DNA of 64,000 nt from Acholoe squamosa (taxonomy: Eukaryota > Annelida > Polychaeta > Phyllodocida > Polynoidae). A program made the translations under genes and the position numbers. Below, one piece after another: positions 31,741 to 43,228 of the stretch. The notes under the pieces are model-generated. The model did not search any database, had not been told where the DNA came from, and saw only the letters and a list, made by a program, of their open reading frames with translations. The stretch covers positions 19,890,324 to 19,954,323 of the forward strand of contig OX439037.1 in NCBI GenBank assembly GCA_949317995.1. The letters run 5' to 3'. Position 1 is the stretch's first letter; every line of letters starts with the position of its first letter.

Positions 31741-32290
31741 TATTACTCTTTCCTGACATTCAGATTAGCCAATTTTAAGGTGAAACCCAAAGGGAAGAAT
31801 AGTACCATGCTCTTTTACCTACAAATATGACTAAAGTATTGACGTAAAGGTAATAAAGTTGAAAGGGAGAGGAGTATGGTTCAGGTGTCAGTGTTATCAG
31901 CCTCATAGATGTCCATTGATATATGGTGGGATAGCTACCCACAGTCCTCTGGTCAAATTCAAGATAATTGCGGAGGGACATTTTCAATATGGCATCCCCC
32001 AATATAGAGCCCCATGCCCCCACATGTCTGAGCTATAAGATGTTTACTACCTATGCCATGACTATTGACGAATAGCTCTTTTTATGATGACTTCTTTTGT
32101 GGTGAATATTGAAGGAATAATAAGGGGTATCTTTCATAAAAAAATCCATTTAGGCTGCTAGGATCTTCGTCCTATGTAAAATTGATCTTGTTAGTGTTGG
32201 CAAACAACAACATTGTTCTTTAGGCTATTGATATAAATTGTTGGACCATTATTAGAGTTAATCATGAATGGGACTTTCTGGTCCTCAAGC

Positions 32291-32783
32291 GGCTTGAAAG
32301 GAAAACAGCACTCATAAAAAGATTCTGGCATAGTTTGTGAAATATGAATCTCCATAGAGGTAAACAGCAGGCTTATCTGATGCAGCTGATGATGTCATGA
32401 TTGGGCAAAATGCATCCCATTAGTGCTTGCTCAGCACTGTTAGTCTACAATCAGATGCTGTTTGTAGCCTTTTTATGACAAGGTTCATTCTTTTCCTTAG
32501 ACAAATACCATTATATAAACCTACAGACGGTTCCAGAATAAGATCATGATAATGTATATTTCACTATTCTAATCATGATACATTTTACCATACATTCCAT
32601 GCATAAATGATGCAGCACCTGATGCATTTTGCCCAATTGTGACATCATCAGCTGCATCAGATAAGCCTGCTGTTTGCCTCTATGGTGATTTATATTTGAC
32701 TAACTATGCCAGAATCCTTTTATTTGATACAAAGGCTATTAAAATACAATATAATGAATTTTAGGCACTGTTTCCCTTGAAGC
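32291..32783. mobile_element. MITE-like element with long inverted termini
   Basis: Present in the left palindrome arm and absent from the matching place in the right arm (near 35985), so it is a true insertion. Ends read GCTTGAAAGGAAAAC and, inverted, GCTTCAAGGGAAAC. Subterminal inverted repeats of over 100 bp include GCAGGCTTATCTGATGCAGC in both arms. No coding capacity. Target duplication is ambiguous. Confidence 0.7.
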
Positions 32784-34963
32784 AAGGTCTTTTGAATTTG
32801 AATCCCTTAAAACAGACCAACTCGATTTACATTTTGCATTGGACTTTCTAAGTTGCCACCTTCTAGAACCTCAGGTAAGAATTGCAGGGTGTTAGAATAC
32901 AATGACAGAGCAGCTTGCCTGTCAGAAGCTGCTTTTGATAACTTCATATCTGGTAACATGGCACCACATCATTCTGCAGTTGCCACATACTCCTTTCCAG
33001 CTGGTCTGTTTACAGGTCCTTTTGTGATACATCTTCCACAAATACATCTTTCATGAGACAAGCATGGAACTTTATTGGAAAAGTGAAAAGGTATCTAACA
33101 AACCATGTTTTACATGGCCTCTTTGTTCCCCTTGGCATGTTGGCCTAATGAAGTTGAAATACTATGACGCTCTCTGGTGAGCCATTTTGGAACTAAGGCT
33201 CTAGCCCTAAATCAGTGCCTAGTTATGTAGGCTATGCATAATTGTTTCAAGTTGTGGCCTCAAACATAGTAGAATCGGTGTCCCTGGCTATTGATTATGC
33301 TGTAGATTATGATGCATCTAGATAGAGTTTTGCCTCAGGCATACCCTTGCACAGGTGTGCCGAAGGCATGGATTTGAGATCTCTATTAATTTCACAGGAA
33401 ACTTTTGGAACCATTGGACATGTTACATAGGTAGACATGAAGTCCATGAAAGGGAGGGAGTAAACTTTGGTGAAATCAAAAATTACAATAGAAACGAGAA
33501 CCTAGTCCTTTGCCTTAATGTGCGAGGACTAATAGCTGTGTCCATTAATATTGTGTCATCACTAAGGATGTAATAATATTGGCCTCACAAGGGGAATGAG
33601 CTGTATCCGAAGAGATGCTCAGACTGAGAAATGAATCACAATTAATGTTAATACACAAAGTAGTCCTTCTTACAACAAATGGTTCTTGTCTTGGACTGGT
33701 GGGTGATCCTTATCCAATCATATGTTGGAAGGATCTCTTGTGTTATATCAGGTTTAGTGACAGTTTGGCTTAAATGAAGTTAGTAACCTTATAAAGGCAG
33801 TGAAGGACACAAATATAGCATTTTCGATCAGCTTTCATAGAGAAAACTTACACATTTCAATCCTACATAAATATCTTCTCTGGGAAAAAGAAGCATCAGA
33901 GAACTATGAGAAGAAGTTACCATGAAATAATTCCTCAAACGTGAATCACAAAAGATCAGGTCTTTTTTTTAATCTGTGCAGGCTTTGGGCTTCAGGCCTT
34001 TCAAATCTCTTTTGATTCAGAATTTATTGAGGAACAGAGGTAACTCCAAAATCTATTGAATTCTTTCAACAAACATTTAGCTTTTTCATAAATGAGCAAA
34101 GAACTGATTCAAGTTTGTTTGCATACATGTCACATTAGAACAGTGAAGAAATATTTTGATGTCACAAACAAGGCCAGGAAGATGTCACAAGGTAAACCTG
34201 GGTAAATATAGCTGGAGATATAATGACTGTCAATCATATGGCCAAGTCCCAATGCTAAAATCACAATTTAGCAGGAAACATTCTGAAGTCCCAAAATGAA
34301 AGGCATGAAAACATTTGCAATTACTAGACAAATATTGCCAATGTGAACTCATTTCCCATTGAAAACCATCACCCAGTTCAAAAGGAATGAGGCTTTTAAT
34401 CATTGTTGTCCTCCCCCACGTTCATGACCACCACAGTATTCTTCTGTTTTGGGAAGTGATTTTTTACAAAACATTTTTCAATCTGAAATGGAAATGTGGT
34501 GGTTGCCAACTAAAGACCTGTCCCTAATCACACAAGGGATCAAAAGTGCAAGTCTTGTCAGTTATTTCGAAACACTCTTGCGGTTTATTTTCTAATTAAA
34601 ACCCATTTTACTTGGCAGACTTACCAGCGTTTCTTAAAGCATGCACCATGATAAGTACTCTATTGAACAAGGTCAATGACTGTAAGAGGATGCCAGTAGT
34701 AAATATTAATGGATTTTAAAGCTGTGTTGTGAAAGTTCTGAGCATGTACAGTTAAAAACCTGATGGTTTTGGGGTGGACAGATACAATTTTTATAAGTAC
34801 CATGATGAGCCGGCTAGAACTTATTATTGATATTACACAATTTTTATAATATTTGACTTGATCTTATCCCTGGCATAAAAAAAGACTACTTATATCATCA
34901 CCTGCTTATATCATCACCTGAAGCCAACTCATGCAAGTCTATTCATCATATATTACTTCCCTA

Positions 34964-35115
34964 GTTGACACCTCAATGTGACATGACTACAAACTATAGT
35001 CTATCCTTGAATAGTCACCTCAATGTGACAAAACTACAAACTATAGTCTATCTTTGACTAGTTGTCACGTCAATGTAACATATGACTACAAACTATAGTC
35101 AATCCCTGACTATAG
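34964..35115. repeat. Three tandem ~50-bp units in the palindrome spacer
   Basis: Units of about 49, 47 and 52 bp share CAATGTGACA...ACTACAAACTATAGTCTAT. Each contains ACTATAGT, a perfect 8-bp palindrome. They lie in the single-copy spacer (about 34660-35368) between the palindrome arms. Confidence 0.75.
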
Positions 35116-36560
35116 CCACTTCATTTGGGCCGCACCCCCTCTTTTTCCGAATTCTGGATTCGCCACTGCAGTGTTCAAATATTTTTTTCTCCCTATTCAC
35201 CAAGTTTTTCACCTTCTTCTTTATATTAGGTAATTACAGTTGTACTGAATTAGATAAGGTCAATAGCCTATTCGTAGATAGGAGCACTTTGGGGTTGGTG
35301 AGGTGGGAGTGGGGATGGATGTGACCGGCCTCCACCTGCCTCCTCCTGCCTGATCTAAAAAAGAAATACCAGCAAACCATTGTGCATGCTTTGAGAAATG
35401 CTGGTAAGTCAGCCAGGTAAAATGGGTTTCAATTGGAAAATAAACCGCAAGAGTATTTTAAAATGAGTCACAAAAACTGACACGACTTGCACTCTTGATC
35501 CCTTGTGTGATTAGGGACAGGTCTTTAGTTGGCAACCACCACATTTCCATTTCAGAGAGAAATGTTTTTGTAAAAGCATCACTTCCCCAAAAAAAACTGT
35601 GGTGGTCATGACAGTGGGAGAGGACACAATGATTACACTCCAAAACAGGGCTGTGGCAATTGAGGCTTTAGTCAGAAAGCCTCATTCCCCGACCGTAATT
35701 GGTTAGCTTTTGAACTGGGTAATGGTTTTCAATGGGCAATGAGTTCACCAGTAATGGTTTTCAATGAGCAATGTTTGTCTAGTAATTGCACATGTGTTCA
35801 TGCCTTTCATTTCAGGACTTCAGAATGTTTTCTGCTAAAAATCGTGATTGTATTCCAGCTGCTCTGTCATTGTATTCCAGCACCTTGCAATTCTTACCTG
35901 AGGTTCTAGAAGGTGGCCACTTAGAAAGTCCAATAAAAAATGTAAACCGAGCTGGTCTGCTTTAAGGGATTCAAATTCAAAAGACCTGCTTGAGGACCAG
36001 AAAGTCCCATTCATGATTAACTCTAATAGTGGTCCAACACTTTAAATCATTAGCCTAAAGAACAATGTTGTTGTTTGCCAACACTAACAAGATCAATTTT
36101 AGATAGGACGAAGATCCTAGCAGCCTAATGGATTTTTTTATGAAAGATACCCCTCATTATTCCTTCAATACTCACCACAAAAGAAGTCATCATAAAAAGA
36201 GCTATTCGTCAATAGTCATGGTATAGGTAGTAAACATTGTATAGCTCAGACATGTGGGGGCATGAGGCTCTATATTGGGGGATGCCATATTGAAAATGTC
36301 CCTCCGCAATTATCTTGAATTTGACCAGAGGACTGTGCGTAGCTATCCCACCATATATCAATGGACATATATGAGGCTGATAACACTGACACCTGAACCA
36401 TACTCCTCTCCCTTTCACCTTTATTAACTTTACCTCAATACCTTAGTCATATTTGTAGATAAAAGAGCATGGTACTATCCTTCCCTTCGGGTTTCACCCT
36501 AAGATTGGCTAATCTGAATGTCAGGAAAGAGTAAAAAGTGAGCTCTGGTATGTTGCACTG

Positions 36561-39500
36561 AAATAACCCCCAGAGTAGAGTTAATTAATTTAAGTAGAAA
36601 TGTACCTGTCTGGTTTTCTATGGCAAAGTTTAGAATCTTTGGGACAGTTGTGCTCCAGACGGCCTGATCGATGAGTTAATTGTTGCATCTGTAATTCTCA
36701 CAAGGAAAAACTTTCAACTTTCAATGCACTAGTGCATATTGCCACTGAAACATTCTAATAAAAGTTCCTTGACAATTTATTGCGAAATAGATTTAGAATG
36801 GAGTAGCTACATCTTGCAGCCTATATATGCTGAGTAATTTATATGTATCAGGATAGCATTATGTCCATTTTTCGTATTTGCGTACCATAAATATTATAGA
36901 TTTGAGTGAATACTCTGGCTCTATTAAATCAGTTAGTGGAAGGGCAATAGATGGGATTGCGAAGGAGATTTAGTTTGATTGAGTTAAGGTGTGAGTTATT
37001 GATTATGCCATTAATTTGATGAGTTAAAAAGCATTGTCCTCTACCTAACACTCAGAACACTGTTGTATGGGACAACTTGCCCAAAGGCCCTCCAACACAA
37101 CAGACCAAAGCAATTAATGTTTTATATATGGATTTGCCAATGGCGTCCTATGTAGAGAAGTGGAAGAATGACGATAATCTAGTATACATGCTCCGGAGAA
37201 TTACCAGTGAGCCTCTCTATTTTTCAGCTCATAAGCAATGAGCATTCCCTGGCGGTATCATCTATTGTGGCAGATCCATTTAATTTGCAATATTCAATGA
37301 ATCTATAGCATTGTAACAGATCACAATATTCCTGTGCGCAAGTCATGTTATGACTTAATATCAAAACTGCAAAGAATCTTTGCTCCAGTGTTCAGTCTCT
37401 GGGATGATTACAGATGTTGCTTATCTAATAACCTAAATGGTGTCTTGGTAATTCCATCACTTCTGTCAGAGGTCTCGATTTCATCATTTTGAATATCTAA
37501 CCACCTAGGTATGAGAACTTGTATTTACCTGTTTCCTCAGAAAGAGATTTTAATTATGACTGTGACCAGGCAAGCAAAAACACCCCTATGTAGGGAAATT
37601 CATTATCAAAGTTCATGTCAATATCTTTAAAATGAGACATCATTGGGTCAAATATTCCTAGTAGTTATGTCAGAACCCCTCCTTGAACATAGGTCGTTAA
37701 TCATATCTGAAATCAATGATTAAGCTCTAAATACATTATAAACCTGAATGATGTCTAAAAACACAATAAATCAGCCTTTTTCGTGAAAAATACAAATTAA
37801 TATGGTGATTTTAACATAGATTTTGATCTAGAAGGAATTTTCCATTTATGTTTTCAGTTTTGGGTTTTTGGTGAGTTACTCCAAAAATTGACATACAAAT
37901 CTGCAAATTTTGATTATTGGACTGGTTGCCATGGCAACCAGGAACTGGCATATAGGTTGATTTCTCATGAAAAATGTTCATTTTACCCTCAAAATATAGG
38001 CCATTTCTACTGAAAATGGTGCATTTTAACTCAGACCATTGAATTCTGCATCTAAAATTAGCTTATTGTATTTTTATAATGACTTTAGAGTAATTTTGAC
38101 CTCCAATGCCCCTGGTGGCCAAATGGGGAATTAAAAATCCCCCACCGACGAGTGTTCTTGCTTGATGGGTCACAATTGTGTTCTCAAGTCCAAGGATAGG
38201 CCTACCATGTTGCTTAGATCTAAGTTTTTCCTTATTTTTTTCCTCCTTTTAGGTTTAAAAATCTTGTTGTATAAAAACTTTACTGATTCATGTAAATAAG
38301 CATCATCCTTTTATTTCTCTTGATCATATATAACTATTTTCATTTATATAGATGAAACCAGAATGCTACGGCGACTGTATTTAAGAAGGGTAGGAAGACC
38401 ACTCTTGATCAACCTAAAACAAACTGCAATCCTGTCTACTCATTTGTCATCGCCTGGCCAAGTCTCTTTTATAGATGACATCCTTCTTAGTGCAAGTAAT
38501 TTGTTCCCAAATGAGGTATTGATTTGTAACTCATCAATCAACTGGCTTTCAAGTAAAATCCACTGATTTATCCTAATGAGATATTGACTTTGCCAAGATT
38601 GATCTTTTTGTTTACGTTGATGCAACCTGAAGTGTGATGAAGGCTTGCATTGAATATGTTCCCTGCCATCCTTGCCAAGGTCAGAGATATAGTTTAGTTG
38701 AGTAAAGTTCAGCTCTATTTGGTCAAGCAAACACATGTACCTCACAATCTGTCCATGTCAATAGTATACAACACAAATATTGTCACTCACATACTGAAAA
38801 CTCCATGTGATATGTAAAAAGATATTACATGCCATTACTTAGGTATTTAAGGTCAAATTCCACTTGGAGTCCTAGGCCCCCGTATTCCCGGTGTTTTGAG
38901 GCTCAGAAGTCACATAAAATGCCAAATGGGATTCTATCTTAATATCCACTTTGCCTTATTCTATACCTGTGGAAATAGCAGAAACATTATCAAATGGACT
39001 ATGAATAATGTGAACTTTTGCTGTAGAAAGTAATACCTTTACAAGGGGTAGCCTCAGGTTTCAGAACTCAGTTATGTATAACGTCAGTCTGCTGACAGAT
39101 TTGAAAAAAAAAAAATTAAAATCCATGCTTGCGAAGATAAATAACTGACCACTGAATGTGTGTTATAATGCAGCCTGATGTTAAAAGTACACCTACTTAC
39201 ATGGGTGTGCCCCAACTTAATTTTATCTGATTTTCCACCATCAATACACATTGATTTATTCATATTTACACCTACAAGCGTGTCATAACAGATTTATGTT
39301 TATTTTTGTACACCTTAACCTATTTCCAAGCCTGATAGAGCAAATTAACTTACATAGGCCATAAAATAACTGAAGAACTGTGATAAATTTAGTTGATCTA
39401 AAGGCATAGGGTATACAACATGACACTGAGACTTTCTTATACAGAGCAAGATGCTTTATTGTACAAAACATCGACATATGACCTTTGTATCTGTTATCAT

Positions 39501-39681
39501 GTCATCAAATTACTACTTACCGCTTAGTCCTTTCTCACTCATCTGATAAATGACATCATCAATCACTGACATGTTAACTCAGTCATCCACATCTCCTGAT
39601 CAGGCCTGCCTAATCCCTCACCCACTCACCTGCTACAGAAGCTGCTACTCCCTCTTCACTATCCAGTACATACTTTGATAG
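36561..39681. repeat. Non-coding repeat mosaic upstream of Element 2
   Basis: 36590-36720 and 36730-37060 are inverted matches to R1/X segments at 23390-23480 and 21900-22260. 37560-38150 is a repeat also seen at 63560-64000 and 1-110. 39120-39500 is the inverse of 19600-20000, while 39512-39681 matches 19330-19490 directly. No gene is supported between 37060 and 39120. Confidence 0.45.
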
Positions 39682-39734
39682 TGTAGGGAATTATATTTAC
39701 TGTGTATTGAGGTCCATATGTATTTGAAACCTTC

Positions 39735-41724
39735 ATAGCTCTAAATGAAATAGAAGTAGCAAAAAAGCTATGCCACCTCAAACCACAAAAAAGAAACCTC
39801 ACAGTAGACGAACGAAAGGCCTTAGAAGACCTAAAAAAAGATCCACATATTACAATTAAACCAGCAGACAAAGGGGGAGCAGTAGTACTGCTCAACACCA
39901 GAGACTGTAAAAGAGGGGTACAGACAACTATCAGACACTAACACATATGAGAAACTGGCAGAAGACCCAGTCAAAAAATATAGTGACCTAGTTAATGACA
40001 AGATTGACAAAATGTTAGAAGATGGAGAAATCACTGCCAAGATGGTAGGCACGATGAAAACACTGAAACCCAAGACCCCTCACATCTACTTTCTCCCAAA
40101 AATACACAAAAACACAAACCCACCACCAGGCAGACCGGTGGTATCAGCAGAGAAAATCTCAGCCTTTGTTGACAACTTCTTGAAACCAATGGTCCCACAT
40201 ATTGACTCTTACGTCAGAGACACCACAGACTTCATAGTCAAAATAGAAAGAATTAAACCCCTACCAGAGTGGACCCTCATAGGAACACTGGATTTGACAG
40301 CCCTATACACCAATATCCCGAACTGGGAAGGCCTCGCAATTCTAGAAAGCAAACTCAGAGCAAACAGATCAGAAAACCTAATGCCAAAAAATGAGACCAT
40401 AATAGAGTTATTGGAAATGGTACTTTCCATGAATCACATCCAATTCAATGGGAAATTTTTCCTGCAAAAATCAGGGACAGCTATGGGCACAAGACTAGCC
40501 CCATCATATGCCAACATCTTCATGGGGGCAATGGAGGAAGCGATTCTGACCTCACACGCGTACCAACCACAAGCATGGCTGAGGTACATTGATGATATCT
40601 TCTTCATCTGGACAAATGGAAAAGATAAACTAGAAGAGTGGATGACACACCTCAATAACTTCCACCACTCCATAAAATTCACACTCGAAAGTTCACCCCA
40701 TAGCGTTAATTTTCTGGACACAACAGTCATTATCGACAAGAGAACAAGACAGTTGTACACCGACCTGTACAGAAAACCTACAGATGTAAATAACTATCTA
40801 GAGTATACCTCAGCACATCCGATCTCTATGAAAAAAAGCCTCCCGTACTCACAACTCCTAAGGATCCTCAGAATCTGCAGAAATGCGGAAGACTTTGAAA
40901 AACACAGCAAAAGGAAAATCAAGGAGTTCACAGAGAAGGGATATCCGAAGGATCTCCTTACAGAAGCCTTAGAGAAAGTCAAAAAGAAGAGCAGGGAGGA
41001 AACACTACAAAAAAGAGAGAAGAAATCCGACTCGCTAGACAAATGTTTTCTAATAAGCACGCATAGACCAAGAAATGACATCTTGAATCAGACAATTAGC
41101 CAACACTGGGACTATCTGGGTGGCTCCAAAACAAGAAAATTCCTACAACGGTCAAAACTAATAAAGGGCCAAAAAAGACCTAAAAATCTAAAAGACCACC
41201 TAGTAACGGCAGCCACAAACTATCCCATGTCAGATGACGAGCAAGAAGGGCTAGTGAGACATACCAAAAACAAAAAACAAAAAATGAAATGCAGAAGGCT
41301 ATTCTGCGACAAGTGTGTGAAGATAGACAAAACAGATAAAATTATATCGAAGACGACAGGAAAAAGCTACACTTCCAAATGGAATGTGAGTTGTGAAAGC
41401 TCCAATCTGATCTACTGCCTAGAATGTACCCGCTGTAATACATAATATGTGGGAAAAATGGAGAGGCCGATCAGAGAAAGAATGTGGGAATATCTAAACA
41501 GTATCAGGAAAAATGAGGGAAATACTGATGTGCCCTGGCATTTCAATCAACCGGGACACGAGAAAATGAAGGATGTCAAATTCCATATTGTGGAATTTAT
41601 TGGAAGACATCCAAAAAGCGAGGAAGGAAAAAGGTTACTAGCACAGGCCAAATTCTACTGGATAGAAAAACTCCGCACACATTCCCCATGGGGGATGAAC
41701 ACCAAGGACGGCAAATATGGATGA
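39735..41724 (+). pseudogene. Penelope-type reverse transcriptase with C-terminal GIY-YIG endonuclease, broken
   Basis: The frame from 39735 reads DPHITIKPADKGGAVVLL (RT1-like block), then breaks by a frameshift near 39908. From ATG 40012 the frame is open to 41445 with PKIHKN, GRPVVS, LDLTALYTNIP, GTAMGTRLAPSYAN and RYIDDIFFIW (YIDD at 40585-40596), all typical of Penelope RT. A Cys-rich linker follows (FCDKC, YCLECTRC). A TAA at 41443-41445 interrupts the endonuclease just before YVGK; after it the same frame continues with RERMWEYL, HFNQPGH and WIEKLRT, the usual Penelope GIY-YIG tail. One frameshift and one nonsense codon, plus 5' truncation, mean it is inactive. Confidence 0.9.
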
Positions 41725-42473
41725 AGGGACCACACATCCTCGTTCCCAAAGCTACACATTCAATAGGAGTCCCTTGATCCAGCCATGGCTTGGTGCCTTA
41801 AGACTGACTCCACCAGCACATTTACATAGGGATGGATCCCCTATGTGCCCTGAATTGATAAGAAAAGAACTTTTCTATCACGCCTCATATGCAACCCACA
41901 TTGGACTAGCATAGCCAATGGAGTTACATAAAATTGTCTAACATATATTCAGGTCGAATATATCACAATTTCCCGTCACATCCACCTGATGAGATGCCAT
42001 AAGGGTCGAAACCACAAAAGCTGGTGGGGATATGGTTATATCCCCACAAAAATAGAGGGGGGATACGCTTGAACCAAAGGTCCAACGTAAAATAAAAGGT
42101 CTTTAGGTGACACCTAAATATTAGACACCACCTACCCACCCCTTACCCCTTTCCCACTATATCATAGTGAGAACACTACGGATTTATTGGAATCAACATA
42201 CTGTACCATTTCTACACCCCTCTAATACACTACTATCCTTGTCCTAATTACAGTGAGAGAGGGATTTCAACACAGTGACAGAGGGTCTGTCAGTGTGCAT
42301 GGAGTTGATCTAGGTCAATCAACAAAAATAAACCAATAGAATCACAGATTTGGTACTTGAAAAAAGAGTGGAAACCCAGACAGAGGCTAGACTGGTGACT
42401 AGGATCTACCAAGGCGGTCTTAGGGCGCTTTTGTGGTCGTGGTCAGAGGGAACACAGACGTACTTCCTTGATT
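41725..42473 (+). other. 3' non-coding part of the Penelope-like element
   Basis: No gene. Holds the hammerhead motif and nothing else I can name, then meets the downstream copy of the target duplication at 42474. Confidence 0.6.
41977..42035 (+). ncRNA. Hammerhead ribozyme motif, probably inactive
   Basis: Core CTGATGA (41986-41992) and GAAA (42008-42011). Stem II: GATGCC with GGGTC (about 41993-42007) and an ATAA loop, one bulge. Stem III: ACCA (42011-42014) with TGGT (42022-42025). Stem I: about 41977-41985 with 42027-42034, one bulge and one mismatch. This is the type-I layout with short stem III seen in Penelope-like elements. The base at the cleavage position (42026) is G, which does not fit the NUH rule, so self-cleavage is probably lost here. 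Confidence 0.75.
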
Positions 42474-42949
42474 GTCCATATGTATTTGAGACTATGTACC
42501 GCATCGTAGTAGGATAGGCACTCTCCGGGAGCGTCTCCTATGTCTCTCACATGAGGGCACCACTGGTGGCTTCAGGCGGTGTGACGTAGGGGGCAGACCA
42601 GAGGGTGCTCAGTGTGGAACCAATCAACCGTAACGAAAGGTATATAATCTGCTGTCCTCCTACCTTTCGGGGATTCGCAGCCCTATTGAGTTGGTAGGCT
42701 GACTTTGTCTCGAAACAGCCTAATGGTTATCTAAGCGAGAGCATTACCACCTTAATGGGTACTGACTATAGGCACATGAAAGGTTGAAAGGCATTTGCAA
42801 GTCGTCTTGTAACAGTACCGTAATAAAGTAATTCTGAAACCTACTTGAACTGACTAGTTATTGCTTTGATAATATAGTTATCTTAATACAGTAGGATCTC
42901 GAAACAGCAATACCTACATTTGTGCTGCGACCAGGATACAGTAGGTATT

Positions 42950-43228
42950 AAGAGGCGAAGGTGGAATTACGTTGGAATGAAAAAATCAGCTTAGAGGGGA
43001 GAGATGTGGGAGAAGCTTCACACTTTACCACACCGACTCAATCTGTAGGATCCGGTAGTTATGTCGGATCAGAAGGTCTAGAAAGCAAACAGGAACAGAT
43101 TCCAAGCTGGAAATAGACCAAAGGTTCAGAACGGTAACAAAACTTGCTATCATTGTCAAGAGAAGTGACATTTCACTATGGAATGCCCTGCCGAGAAACC
43201 TGTGTTAAAGGGTAAACAGGAAAACTAA
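42950..43228 (+). pseudogene. Element 2 gag remnant
   Basis: Only the C-terminal end is left: a zinc knuckle CYHC...HFTMEC at 43145-43186 with a TGA inside, then the end of gag at TAA 43226-43228. Most of gag is deleted relative to Element 1. The last codons read CAG GAA AAC TAA, the same slip-like context as Element 1, followed by a stem GGGGTT (43231-43236) with AGCCCC (43257-43262). Confidence 0.8.

Larger units (their letters stand above)
31741..36560. repeat. Large imperfect palindrome (two inverted copies of one repeat family)
   Basis: The left arm (about 31741-34660) and right arm (about 35369-36540) are inverted copies. The outer ~550 bp (31741-32290 against 35990-36535) are nearly the same; further in, the right arm lacks about 1.2 kb present in the left arm, and the left arm holds an extra MITE (32291-32783). 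A third copy, in right-arm orientation, is at about 52330-54610, and an older one at 17720-18160. No protein-coding capacity is convincing: the short open frames shared by the copies follow sequence identity only. It could be a large non-autonomous DNA element or an inverted duplication. Confidence 0.7.
39731..42473 (+). mobile_element. Penelope-like element (RT + GIY-YIG), 5'-truncated
   Basis: Inserted in the Element 2 5' LTR and flanked by an 18-19-bp target duplication, GTCCATATGTATTTGAAAC (39712-39730) against the same with one change (42474-42492). It contains a Penelope-type RT and a GIY-YIG endonuclease relic, then 750 bp of 3' sequence with a hammerhead-ribozyme motif (41977-42035), a known hallmark of Penelope-like elements. 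Its 5' end begins in the middle of the coding sequence. Confidence 0.9.
39682..42918 (+). repeat. Element 2 5' LTR, split by the Penelope-like insertion
   Basis: First 49 bases at 39682-39730 and the rest at 42493-42918. The second part has CCAAT (about 42619), TATATAA (42641-42647) and AATAAA (42822-42827), and ends CCTACA. A PBS-like TTGTGCTGCGACCAG follows (about 42920-42934). Confidence 0.85.

Noticed and set aside
31775..32023. Conserved minus-strand frame shared by the palindrome copies (also at 36209-36418 and 54281-54466)
   Set aside because: Open length and termini differ between copies; the similarity follows nucleotide identity and no codon-position bias is visible.
38363..38745. 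Overlapping open frames near 38.4-38.7 kb on both strands
   Set aside because: Short, without motif or splice context, and not shared with any homologous block in the window.
41977..42035. Active hammerhead ribozyme
   Set aside because: The residue at the cleavage position is G and stem I is imperfect, so activity is not expected in this copy.
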